Shown one piece after another: positions 33,116-43,452 of a stretch of DNA of 64,000 bases. The stretch's first letter is position 1. Every line of letters starts with the position of its first letter. The notes beneath the pieces are model-generated. The model was not told the origin of the DNA. It saw only the letters and a list, made by a program, of their open reading frames with translations, and did not search any database. Location of the stretch: contig MU385728.1 in the NCBI GenBank assembly GCA_022497155.1, forward strand, positions 310,001 to 374,000, given 5' to 3'. Source of the DNA: Whalleya microplaca (lineage: Eukaryota; Ascomycota; Sordariomycetes; Xylariales; Xylariaceae). The translations under genes and the position numbers were made by a program.

Positions 33116-34594
33116 CTACTCTTTTGTCTTGCCCTTCTTCTCCTTCGCCTTTTTCTTATCCTTCTTATCCTCATCATTCCCCTTTTTCTTGTCCTTCTCA
33201 TCATTATCCTTCCCCTTTTTCTTGTCCTTATTCTTCTTATCTTTCCCCTTATCCTTCCCCTCCTTCTCCTTCTCCTTCTTTCCCCCCTCCCCGTCCTTCA
33301 CAGCGGCCTGGCAGGCCACGCTGACGAACCTGCGCCTCACGCCCTCGCGCACAATACTCCCCTTTTCCTTTTCCTTTCCCTCCCCCTTCCCCTTCCCCTT
33401 CCCCTTCCCCTTCCCCTTTCCTTTTCCTTTTCCTTGTACGTTCTCCCCCTCTTCCCCCCCCTCTTCCTCCTCTTCGTCCACGGCAGACTCGGCGGGCTCA
33501 AACACAAGCGCGGTCAGCTCCCCGCCCTTAACACAGCTGCTGTCGAGCCCGATGGCGTACTCGCGCACGCTGAGCCCCGTCTTCGCGTCGTGCCCGTACA
33601 CCACCGTCGTCCCCTGCCCTTCCCCCTGTTCCCGCTGCGCGTGGTCCCAGGCTTCGGCCCAGGGGGAGCCGGTGCGGCCCTCGCTTGGGATCGGGGTGTC
33701 GTCGGTAGCGGAGGATGAGGGGGAAGGGGAGAGGTGAGGGGGGGGATGGGAAGGGGGCAGAAGCGTGCGCATGTTCATCACGGCCCACGGGTCCTGCGCG
33801 CGCAGGGGCACCGAGGGGACCAGGCCCGCGTGCACGACGACTATGTCGCCGAACCCGCGGATCGTGCCTAGGTGTAGGATCACGGGGAGTGTGGATAGGT
33901 AGGCGCGTTGGGCGGGGGTTAGGGATGTTGCGGTTGCTAGGTCGGTGGAGTTGATCTCGATCTCCTCCCCTTCACCTCCTGCTTCCCCTGCTTCTTCTTC
34001 TCCTTTTGCCTTCTCTCCCGCATCTCCCCCCTCTGCCTCTGCCTCTGCCTCTGCCCCATCCTCTCCCTCACCCCCCGCCCCATACCGCCCCTCCCACGCC
34101 CTCAAAACACGATCCTCATGGTTCCCCCGCACCCCCCACGCACCCGCGGCCATCGCCAGGTCGACGACGCCGCCGCTCGCGGGACCCTTGTTGACCATGT
34201 CGCCGGTGAAGACGAGCAGGTCCCCCCGCGCGCGCGAGAACCCCGCCTTCGCGAGGAGCGCCGTCAGCGCGGATAGCTGCCCGTGCACGTCGCCGATTAT
34301 GAGGAGGCGGCGCGGGTCTGGGGGCGTGAAGGTGGGGAGGGCGCTGGGGGGGAGGGTGAGGAGGGGGGTTAGGGGTAGGGGGGACATTGGTGCTGCGGCG
34401 GGTGCGGCTGCGGCTGCGTTGTTGGGGGAGGAGGCGGGATGCTGGAGGGGTTGGAGTGGACGGGGTAGGGAGCGCGTGGAGTACAGGAGGTAGAGGAGGA
34501 TTGTCGAGAGTAGGAGTACGGCAGCGAGTGCGAGGAAGCTTCTTCGGGGGCGCGGTGGTCGGGTTGCTGGTGCTGGTGGTTTGCGCCGGGCCAT
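33116..34594 (-). CDS. membrane-anchored calcineurin-like metallophosphatase with Lys-rich tail
   Basis: The protein has 492 residues in one exon, starting at ATG 34592-34594. After a basic N-terminus there is one membrane helix (about 19-38), then an Ala/Pro linker. The phosphatase domain has all metal-binding motifs: GDVHGQ (101-106), GDMVNKGP (131-138), GNHED (157-161) and VYGHDAKTG. This set is that of PPP-like/PrpE-type phosphatases and resembles yeast Ppn2, a vacuolar endopolyphosphatase with one N-terminal membrane anchor. A Glu-rich insert (about 190-215) and a long tail with GK dipeptide repeats and KDKKKGK blocks are unusual. A polybasic tail could bind polyphosphate or acidic lipid, but this is inference. 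The substrate is not certain. Confidence 0.85.
   Translation of the reverse strand: MARRKPPAPATRPPRPRRSFLALAAVLLLSTILLYLLYSTRSLPRPLQPLQHPASSPNNAAAAAPAAAPMSPLPLTPLLTLPPSALPTFTPPDPRRLLIIGDVHGQLSALTALLAKAGFSRARGDLLVFTGDMVNKGPASGGVVDLAMAAGAWGVRGNHEDRVLRAWEGRYGAGGEGEDGAEAEAEAEGGDAGEKAKGEEEAGEAGGEGEEIEINSTDLATATSLTPAQRAYLSTLPVILHLGTIRGFGDIVVVHAGLVPSVPLRAQDPWAVMNMRTLLPPSHPPPHLSPSPSSSATDDTPIPSEGRTGSPWAEAWDHAQREQGEGQGTTVVYGHDAKTGLSVREYAIGLDSSCVKGGELTALVFEPAESAVDEEEEEGGEEGENVQGKGKGKGKGKGKGKGKGEGKEKEKGSIVREGVRRRFVSVACQAAVKDGEGGKKEKEKEGKDKGKDKKNKDKKKGKDNDEKDKKKGNDEDKKDKKKAKEKKGKTKE
33124..33480. repeat. polypyrimidine/polypurine tract within the phosphatase gene
   Basis: The plus strand is nearly all C and T over about 33124-33300 and 33355-33480, with CCCCTT units repeated around 33375-33440. 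On the coding strand this gives AAG and GGAAAG codons, the Lys-rich tail and GK repeats. Such mirror-like tracts can form triplex DNA and slip in replication. Confidence 0.8.
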
Positions 34595-35645
34595 GGAGTT
34601 GGGTTCGGGCTCGGGCTGGGAGGAGGTTCGCGCGGGTCTAAGTATATGACGTCGCGCCGGTTAGGCGTTGGTTCGCTCTCGTCTATCGATGGGGTCGGTG
34701 ATGGAAAGAGCCTAGTCTAGTCTGCGCTAAGCATATTGTAGATCCGGCTGTGGCTTTGGGTAGATATCGCCAATGTTGACGTACATTTATAGATATTCAA
34801 AAGATTGAGATCTATAAGGTGAATACATAGATGTAGATGAGTAGATAACAAAAACTTGTTAGTTGTTCTCAAGGAGGTTGGAGCAGATCTATGCAAGTCA
34901 TACTCCTGTCCATGAGCTCATACCCACTTGACCACATCATTACGGTTCAATGGTCCAGGACATCGAGGAAACGCATCCATAGTATTGGGAAGATCTATGG
35001 ATATTTGAGTTTGTGCTATGTAATCTGTGAGATCCCCAGACTTGGCAAGAGGATATGCGACTATGGCTTAATTGCATCGAGTGGGGTGAGACTATCTTCC
35101 GTATATGAATGAATTTAGGTACTCCAGATAGACTTGTATGTCAGTAATTGAAGTCAGGTATGCATTATTTGGTACTATTGATATTGATATAATTTTATCT
35201 TGCCGTTCATGATGTAAGGCCTTTGGGGGAAGTGCAAGTCTTACGTAGTCCCCGCTTTGTAGCAAGATTTGGGTCGATGTTTTATATCGGGACGATGAAC
35301 CTGACAGAATCTACCTCTCCCACTTCTCAAATATAGTATATGAACTTGGTCAAAGTTATCTAGTGATACCTTATTGGCCTTTGTTTAGAATATTCTCCAT
35401 CTCAATCCGGAAACTAGAGCTGTAGACATCGTACTTGGCTCCAGTATGTTGATATTGAGGTCGATGAGAACAAGCACCCAACGAAGTGTGCGCTCATATG
35501 TTGAGAAGAGTTGGCAATAGTAAGCCACTGATCGAATATGCAAGTGGTTCAATATCCTTTAAACCCCCAACGCCGCCCAATGCTTATGATAAATGACCCA
35601 TGTATTCGACGTTTACACAACAGCCCCTCGGCTTCGCAAGCGTTG
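34595..35645. other. intergenic, AT-rich, no gene seen
   Basis: The first 100 bases are the GC-rich leader of the phosphatase gene. From 34.7 kb the sequence is AT-rich without coding signal up to the Pet191 stop codon. Confidence 0.5.
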
Positions 35646-36107
35646 TTATTTCTTCTGCTGCTCCTGCTCCAAGCGATACTTCTCATTCTCCAACTCGCGC
35701 CAGTCCTTGGGCTCGGGCTCGTTGCCGTCAGTCTTCTTGACGCCGCCGGCGAAGGCGGACCGTCCGGCGTACAGCTGGTATCCCTCGCCCGAGTCGGTTG
35801 ACTCGAGGGTCTTGAAGGTGATGGGCTGGTTCCCCCGGAAGCGCTTGCGCATGTCGATCATGCCCCTCCTGCATTCGCCGAAGCCCTTCTTGAGCTGCTG
35901 GCACTTCGTCGGGAGGGTCTCGGCTAGGGGTGAACGCAGACACTCGGCGGCGGTATGCCGTTGGACCATGACGCAGTCGGACTCTTGCAGGCATTCGGCC
36001 AATGCGGCTCCTAATGGATTGCACTGTTAATATAAAAGGGTCGAATGTTGCATACTTGGGACTTGGACTTATAGATACATACTTATTTCTTTACATGAAC
36101 TCGGCAT
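35646..36107 (-). CDS. pet191: Pet191/COA5-like cytochrome c oxidase assembly factor
   Basis: There are two exons: 36107-36083 (25 bases, MPSSCKEI plus one base) and 36010-35646. The 72-base intron has GTATGT/CATTAG ends. The protein has 129 residues. Twin cysteine motifs are in SCKEIRAALAECLQESDC and in AECLRSP ... KCQQLKKGFGEC, followed by the hallmark RRGMIDMRKRFRGNQP. The family is a small protein of the mitochondrial intermembrane space needed to assemble complex IV; disulphides are formed by the Mia40 route. The tail (LENEKYRLEQEQQKK) is a charged helix. Without the small first exon the protein would lack its first Cys, so the exon is well supported. Confidence 0.93.
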
Positions 36108-36959
36108 CTTGACTGAGAGAGCTCTCTTTCTTACTAGTGGGCCGGAAAGATTGCCAAAGCTGGGGAAGAATTATCAATCTCGGGTCTGAGATCAGATGTT
36201 CCTATCACGAAAGCCTCGAAAAGCTTCTTGGTCCAAGCTCAAAATGGAACGAATCTGATTGGCCAAGCACTTAGACCCGTTCTGACGGTCAGAACAACCT
36301 TAGAGGGCGCATGCCACATGCAAATCGTTCAGTTACATAGGTACCGGCCTCATGTACCTAACCAATGCAGGGGTAGCTACCTGCTGTCAGTGCTGCATTC
36401 CGTGCTATCGCGCGGATTAAAGTGGGGAACACGGAGCTCCTTGACCACCTCGACCACTTATATTGCTGGACCAGCTGGGCACCTGGACGCACCTGGAGGC
36501 TGGGCAGTCCTGGCACTCTCCCGGTCGATTTCCACTCTCTGCCACTGTCGACTTTCGATACGTGAGTTGTACAAATTCCAAGACCTGCATTCTGCTGTCT
36601 GCATTCTGCATTCTGCATTCTGCATGCATGATACTGTATCTCTCTATATATTTTATTATGTCTTCACAAGTCCTACCTTAGCTAGCTAGGTCCAGTACGC
36701 GCAATATCACATGCAAAGCCGTGCTGAGGTCCAACCTAACCTAGTTGTGACGGTTTCTATTCCCAGGTGACATCACCAAACAACTCAATAAATCCCAATC
36801 GCTACATATACCATCTTCTTCTTCTTCTTCTCTTTCTCTACCTCTTCGTACCTGTTGAACAGAGCCGGAAAATGAGCGTCTTGTTGCGATAGCACAGCGC
36901 GCTACACAGGATTTCCAACAAGAGCGCAACCATATCAGCCAGCACTCGACCCTACCAAC
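36108..36959. promoter_or_regulatory. divergent promoter region, Pet191 and lipase genes
   Basis: This 852-base region feeds both divergent genes. It contains a GCATTCT heptamer array (about 36590-36630) and a CTT run (36811-36835). No clear TATA box was seen. Confidence 0.35.
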
Positions 36960-39255
36960 ATGCCTTTACCGTTTTTGGGTCGGTTGAACATGTGGGTTTC
37001 CCTTGTTTTTCCATGTTGCTACACAAACTCGACAAGATTATATCCGACTCGATTTCATATGATACTGACCCCTGGACAGCACCGAATATGCCGCTCTTGT
37101 CGGTTCCTTCTTTCTTGTTGGCCTCGAGGCCATCATTCGAATCTTGACGCTGGCGTTACGTAGGCGACTTACCGTCCCCAGCACTCTTCCCAGTACTTAC
37201 TAACCACCGAATACAGCATCCTCGCTCCTTAACCTTTGCTATCGAGCTTCGCGACGTCTGTTTAACAGTCTTACCACGCCAGCCCAGAAGCGAGCTGAGC
37301 GGAGGAGACAATGTACGAACCATCCATCCACCCAGCGATAGCATAAACTTATTAACCGTTGCTCGTAGCTATCTCGACATCTCTCCGAAATGCCTCCGAC
37401 TTCGTCGACCTCTGCGCCATGTTTGGCTACACCGCCGAAGAACATGTGGTACAGACTAAAGACGGGTACTTGCTTGGGATCCACCGTCTTGCATGGAGAA
37501 AAGGCGAGGAGGAGATGAAGGTGAACGACGGGAAGTCTAGCCTTAAGAAGCGCGTCGTCTACCTTCACCACGGGCTCTTGATGAACAGCGAAGTCTGGGT
37601 CTGCCTGACCGACGAACAGCGATGTCTGCCCTTCGTACTGGTGGAAAGAGGCTTCGACGTCTGGGTATGTTTTATCTAACCCCCTTACTGTTGGCTAGAT
37701 GGGTTGTACAGAATATACTAACGGAGAGCAGCTGGGCAATAATCGTGGAAACAAGTACTCGAAGAAATCGATCAACTACTCGCCCACGGACATTCCTTTC
37801 TGGAACTTTTCAATCGACGAGTTCGCCTTTCACGATATTCCCAACACCATTCAGTACATATTAGAGACTACGAACCAGTCATCATTGTCCTACATTGGTT
37901 TCTCCCAAGGAACGGCCCAATCTTTCGCCAGCCTGGCGGTACATCCCAAGCTCAATGAGCAGGTCAACGTCTTCATTGCGCTGGCCCCGGCCATGGCGCC
38001 TGCTGGCTTAAACAATGGTATAGTCGATGCTCTCGTGAAAGCTTCACCCCAGGTTCTCTTCCTCCTGTTTGGCAGACGTTCTATTCTCAGCTCTGCTACC
38101 ATGTGGCAATCCATCCTGTACCCGCCTATATTCATGCGATGCATCGATATGGGATTGTCTTTCTTATTTGGCTGGAAAACCAAAAATATTTCGGTCAGCC
38201 AGAAGCTTGCTGCCTACCCCCACTTGTACTCGTTCACCAGCACGAAGTCGGTTGTCCACTGGTTTCAAATCATCCGCAACCAGTCTTTCCAGATGTATGA
38301 CGACGATGTACAAAGCCCACTGTCTATAAACACTTCGAGCAAGTACACGAAGGTCGCCAAGTATCCAACCCGCAACATCAGAACACCAATCGTCCTTGTC
38401 TATGGGGGAAGCGACTCTTTGGTCGATATCAAAGTTATGTTGAGGGAGCTGCCCAACCGCACTGTCGCTACAGAGATTCCCCACTATGAGCACCTCGACT
38501 TCCTCTGGGCTCGGGACGTCGATGCCCAAGTCTTCCAGCACGTCTTCGACGCCTTGGACAGCTTTACGGACGCGGATCACACCTTTGAGGAGTATGAGAG
38601 CTATAGACGAGCACGCAGCGCCAGCCTATCTGCCTCCACTTCTTTCAAACAGTGAGCCAATCCTTGCTTTTGAATTAAGTCGTCTTTTATATACATGAGC
38701 CGTAGTACTAACGACAGCAGTGTGTCTCGCAAGAAAAGCGATGCTCTCGAATCAGACACAGCCTCGGTTCTGTCTAACGGGCAAGAGAACGGCGGCGAGT
38801 CTCACCCAAGTGTACAGCACCAGGCCCGTGAAGACCCCGTGACCCCATCGACGCCTCCAGCTCTAGCTCCGGCTCCGGCCCTGGCTCTGGCCCCGGCTCT
38901 GACTCCGGCTTCCGAGAGCAAGCCAGCAGATGCGAAGCCGCATGCGCATTTCCTCCCGATCGCTACCATAAACGAGAACGTCGTCAGCGCCACGCCCGAG
39001 AGGAAAAAATCCAAGACTTTGGACGGCGCAGCTGACCTGCCCTCCCCTCTTCCCGCCACCCCGAGCCCGTTAGGCACGAATAATAATAAATCGTTCCGCA
39101 GACGCGGGAGCGCCGCTAGCAATCTCAGCCTCGAGTCCATGAAGGAGGGGCGCGGCATCAAGATCGGTGCTGCGAAGCCTACGAGCACGGTTGTCACGAC
39201 GGGTAGTAGTGACGAGGGCAAGCCGCAATCTCCTCAAGTGCAAAATCGACGATAA
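36960..39255 (+). CDS. membrane-anchored lipase, steryl ester hydrolase type
   Basis: There are six exons: 36960-36991, 37080-37159, 37217-37312, 37369-37664, 37732-38651 and 38718-39255. They join in phase to 653 residues. A hydrophobic segment near residues 14-37 (TEYAALVGSFFLVGLEAIIRILTLAL) anchors the protein. An alpha/beta-hydrolase domain follows: YTAEEHVVQTKDGYLL opens the lipase domain, HHGLLMNSEVW is the oxyanion region, GFSQG holds the nucleophile Ser, YGGSDSLVD the Asp, and HYEHLDF the His. This matches the Tgl1/Yeh1/Yeh2 family, which frees sterols from steryl esters at lipid droplets or plasma membrane. The last 180 residues are disordered, with an Ala-Pro-Leu repeat. The last acceptor is a CAGCAG tandem and could yield two forms differing by one Ser. 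Confidence 0.9.
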
Positions 39256-40805
39256 AGAATGGCTGGTTGGTTTAGCTTGGAAGGCAAAATAGAGGGGTTC
39301 TTCAGCGCGGCGTTTTTTTTGCTATAGAAAGAGAGAAAGAGAGTTTGGAGAGCGCGAGCTATATCGCTATAGCCCTAGTCTTAGGATCCTAGTACATACT
39401 ACCTAGCTACCTGGCTCTTCTTGGAGGTTGCGCAGCTGCGAGCTACACCTGTGGTGGTGGTTCAAGGGCTTGAGCTCGAACATACGTACCTAAAGTATCA
39501 ATTCATGTATCAATTACTATACCAGCAGACATTAAGTCTGTTTTCTTGGGTTGCTTCTTGTCGGATTCGTTTCACATATCAGTAAAACACACAAATATGT
39601 TATATATCAAAAGCTCGTAAACGAGTATTCGCATATAGAATATTATAGGGAAGGTTCAGCGCATTTGTTTGAGATGTCACATTTATCAGAAGTCTCGGAC
39701 TGCTTTCAATAGAATATTGCTGAGCTAAGACATAGTGACTTCTTCAAGTTGTAATTCGTTGTGAGTTTAAGTAATTGCTCTCATAGTTAGACAGTGGACG
39801 CGGAACTTCTATAACTAGTTCTCCAGCTCGTCTGATTTTAGTATATTATTATCGAATTTCAGATATGGTTGAATGCCAATTAGCGTAGATATCTATGTAG
39901 GACAATACATGCCCCACCGATTATTAGGTCTTGAGGCGTAACTATTTTAATCTTATATACTATGGACAGATATACAGCTCTTTAAGAAATGCTGACATGT
40001 GTCAACCTGAACGCAGTTGCATTAGTATTCTAACCAGGTCGCATACCTATTCGAGTATTGATTAAATTGTTGTTCCAATGGTTTGCCCATTAGATAGATA
40101 TGCACTCTTAAACCTTTCATCACGAGGTGCATTGTGGGATTGCTGTATCGAGCATCCTACCATCATAAATTCATACAAGTCGATATACAATTTCTATATG
40201 ATGCTAAAAACCCCAGAGTTATAAGTGTAGTTCAATCGAGACTTAAGTCATATTAAAGCAAGTAACCTTAGCAAGCTAAATGTCCTCATGAACCACCCGG
40301 TCTCTAGTGGTGTAAGCTATATAGCCGATTCGCGATAGCTAGCTTTCTAACAATAAGAGTTCTAAAGTTTATCCTTAACCTACGAACTTCAAAAATTACG
40401 ATAGCATGTATTCAGGGCTTTAGTGGCTATTCTAAGCTTGTCTCTGTGTGACTATTCGCAACAATTATTCTTCGCCTTTGGGTGTCTCCACTTCGCATTT
40501 ATAAGGAGGTGAGATGCAAGTATACCTTCTTACAGTTCCCGATAACCCACAAATTCCAACAAACATGCATCTCTAGACTCAATAAACCATCATCTAGAGC
40601 TCTGTCATTGACTTCACAATTTCATTCTCAATATATGCAGTGACTAGGATGTTTAATCTCCAAGTATTGGTCCACGTGACAATGGCGACATCATCGTGGA
40701 GTATGGCGAACGCCATTCATGCAGGAACACGCCCCTCATGGACACCTAATCGTAGAGGCTCGTCGTAACCATAAAGTAATCTTATAATAATGAAATCACA
40801 TTACC
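39256..40805. other. intergenic, AT-rich, no gene seen
   Basis: After about 200 bases of lipase 3'UTR the stretch is strongly AT-rich with short runs of stops in all frames. Nothing was recognised; it may be relic DNA. Confidence 0.5.
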
Positions 40806-42767
40806 ATGAGTGGTGAAAAGAAGATAAAGTCCGTGGCCATTGTCGGAGCCGGCGCTGCAGGTAATGACCTAATCCAATCCTGACCATAAGATTCGTAGGT
40901 GTAACTAACAGCAAACCATAGGAGCAATCACGGCAGCAGCGCTCAAAGCAGAGAACTACTTCGAGCGCATACAAGTTTTTGAACGCAGAGGGACTCCCGG
41001 TGGCACATGGTACCATTGCAGAGCCACCATCACTCCAACCACCATGATCACTGACCCGCGGCATGAAGGATCTACGACCCGGACCCGAACCCGCTCCCGG
41101 TCCTCCGGCCGGGGGATCTGCCCCCGGACATCGATCCGCCGCTGGAGATCCCGAGCGGGCTCCCGCGCATCACGCCGCCTAACCGGCAGGAGCGATATGC
41201 GCAGACGCCCATTTACGACTCGCTGACGTAAGGGCTTTACCGCCAGCTCCATCCACCTGATGTAAATACTGTACTGACAGCGAGCCCAGGACCAACGTCC
41301 CAGACATCGCCATGTGCTTCTCGGACCGGCGCTTCGCGTACGGGCCGTTCGCGCCGCACTACGTGCCGCGCCAGTACGTGGAGAGCTACTTCTCGGCGCA
41401 CGGGACGGACGCGCTGCTGTCGGTGAACACGACCGTCGAGGACATCTCCAAGCTGGCCCCTTCTTCTTCTTCCACGGAGGGTAGTGGTGGTGGTGGTAAA
41501 GGTGGTGGGGGGGATGAGAGGTGGAAGCTGACGCTGCGGAAGTACGACTCCGCGCGCCACGTCGACGTCTGGTGGGAGGAGGTCTTCGATGCCGTGGTGC
41601 TAGCGAACGGGCATTATTCTGTTCCTTATGTGCGTATACCTACCTGCGTCTTCTTTACTTTATGTTACTTTACTTGCCTGTCATTTAACCGGTCTCATTT
41701 CTATCTATCTCTACAAGCGTAAAGATAGAACGACAGAGCGAGCGAGCGAGGCACAGATAGAGAGAGACGTTATCTAACTCACCCCCCAGATCCCCCCCGT
41801 CCCCGGCCTTAGCACCTACATCGCCCACTTCCCCAACCGCGTAACCCACTCGAAAACCTACCGCTCGCCGCTCCCCTACGCCAGCAAACGCGTGCTCATA
41901 ATCGGCAACTCGGCCTCCGGCCACGACCTGAGCGCCGAGCTGACCTCGCAAGCGGCTCTGCCCGTGTGGCAGTCGCGCCGGTCCCCCTCGCGCTGGGACG
42001 GGGACAGCCCACCTCCAGGCATAGCCTGGAAGCCCATCATCAGCGAGTACCGACCCGACGGCACCATCGTGTTCGCGGACGGCACCTCCCTCGGGCCGGA
42101 CGACGTGGACGCGGTGATCTACTGCACGGGGTACGCGCCGTCGTTCCCGTTCTGGAACGCGGGCGCGAACGGGGGTGAAGAATTGTGGGATTACGGCACG
42201 CAGCACCTGCGCCGCGGCTTCCAGCACACCTTCGTGCGCGGCGAGCCGACGCTGGGCATCGTGGGCCTGCCGCGCGTGCTCACGTTCCGCAGCTTCGAGT
42301 ACCAGGCCATCGCGCTGGCCCGCCTGCTCGCCGGACGCAACGCGGCGCCGCTGCCGTCGGAGGCCGAGCAGGAGCAGTGGGAGCGCGCGCGGCTGGAGGC
42401 GACGCGGCGCGAGGGACGCAAGTTCCACGATATACAGTGGGAGACGGGGGAGACGGCCGCGTGGCTGGGGTTTCTGTTCCGCGTCGCTGGGCTCGGGACC
42501 CTGAGCGGCGAGGGCAGGATTCCGCCTGCGCTGAGCCGGGAGGTGGTTTGGGCTGTTGAGCATATCAAGAAGTATCCGGAGCCGGGGAAGGGGGAGGGGA
42601 AGAAGGGGGAGGAGGAAGGGATAAAGGAGGAGGGGATAAAGGAGGAGGGGATAAAGGAGGAGGAGGATGGTGGTAGTGAGTCGGTTGAGAGAAGGCAGAG
42701 GGGGAACGATGAGGGTGAGTGGGTGTTGGTTAAGAGGGCGCATAAGGACCTGTTGGGATTCATATAA
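40806..42767 (+). CDS. flavin-containing monooxygenase
   Basis: There are five exons: 40806-40860, 40922-41009, 41069-41227, 41281-41629 and 41790-42767. They give 542 residues. Intron 2 (41010-41068) is read through by a naive frame but splicing rejoins GGTW to IYDPDPNPLP, the order seen in the family. Motifs are VAIVGAGAAG for FAD, an FMO-like VVLANGHYSVPYIP, and LIIGNSASGHDL for NADPH. YCTGYAPSFPF is the conserved C-terminal ATG-type block. Such enzymes oxygenate soft nucleophiles (N or S) in small molecules or glutathione-type thiols. A GIKEE triple repeat sits near the C-terminus. Exons 3-5 are far more GC-rich than the surroundings. The substrate is unknown. Confidence 0.9.
42618..42662 (+). 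repeat. three 15-bp tandem repeats in the FMO gene
   Basis: The unit GGGATAAAGGAGGAG occurs three times in a row and encodes GIKEE three times in a disordered, acidic-basic segment near the protein end. Copies are identical, so the array is recent. Confidence 0.9.
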
Positions 42768-43452
42768 GGGATCTAGAATTATATACTGCCAGCTATCTTC
42801 TCATCTAATACAATGCTTTGGCCAAAACTAGATAATCAGGTTTAAGGAGTTGTGTCTTGTATAAATTCGACTTGGAAAACTACCCATGAGCCTCACTCGC
42901 GGAGGTGAAGTTGATTCATAAGGGTGGAAGATCCTACGCGCGATTCCAAGTAGCTATGTCTGGAAGGATTATGGTATTTGAAGATCAGTTTTTACAACTG
43001 CTATTCCTGGTCGTGTCATTTGTATTAGCTAAAAGCCTTTCCCCCCTTGATACATTGACAGCTATATCCCATTAGCGTTTCCGGTCCTACAAGTATCAGA
43101 AACTGTTCCCGTACTGATATCGTATTAGAAAGAGGTATCAAACAGAATCGCTTGAAAGGTTATAGAAGCGACAGAAGATGTGATCAGAATATGGAGTCAG
43201 ATGCTTCTAGTTGAAAATTACTAATTTCTAGATAGCTTAACTCATCTGGGAAGTCTATCGAGTCGTCGTTCCCATGAAAAATGCTAGAGTTATACAATAT
43301 CGAATATAGCGCGCGATTGCGTCTTCTGGCTCATTACTTAAGTACACCTCTTTTATGAGATGATAAAGTCTGCTGACTTAGGACTGCTTGATAATTATCA
43401 CCAATACTTATGTAATCAAATATATATACCACTTGAACTATAACTAACGGCT
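42768..43452. other. intergenic between convergent genes
   Basis: This 685-base AT-rich stretch separates the monooxygenase and the M64 peptidase gene ends. No gene or repeat was recognised. Confidence 0.5.

Noticed and set aside
33068..33718. Leu/Pro-rich plus-strand frames opposite the phosphatase gene
   Set aside because: They arise from the polypyrimidine tract and have no domain; the reverse strand has all phosphatase motifs.
41685..42743. 352-codon reverse-strand frame over the FMO gene
   Set aside because: It is antisense to the last FMO exon, which carries the NADPH-binding motif and closes in phase with upstream exons.
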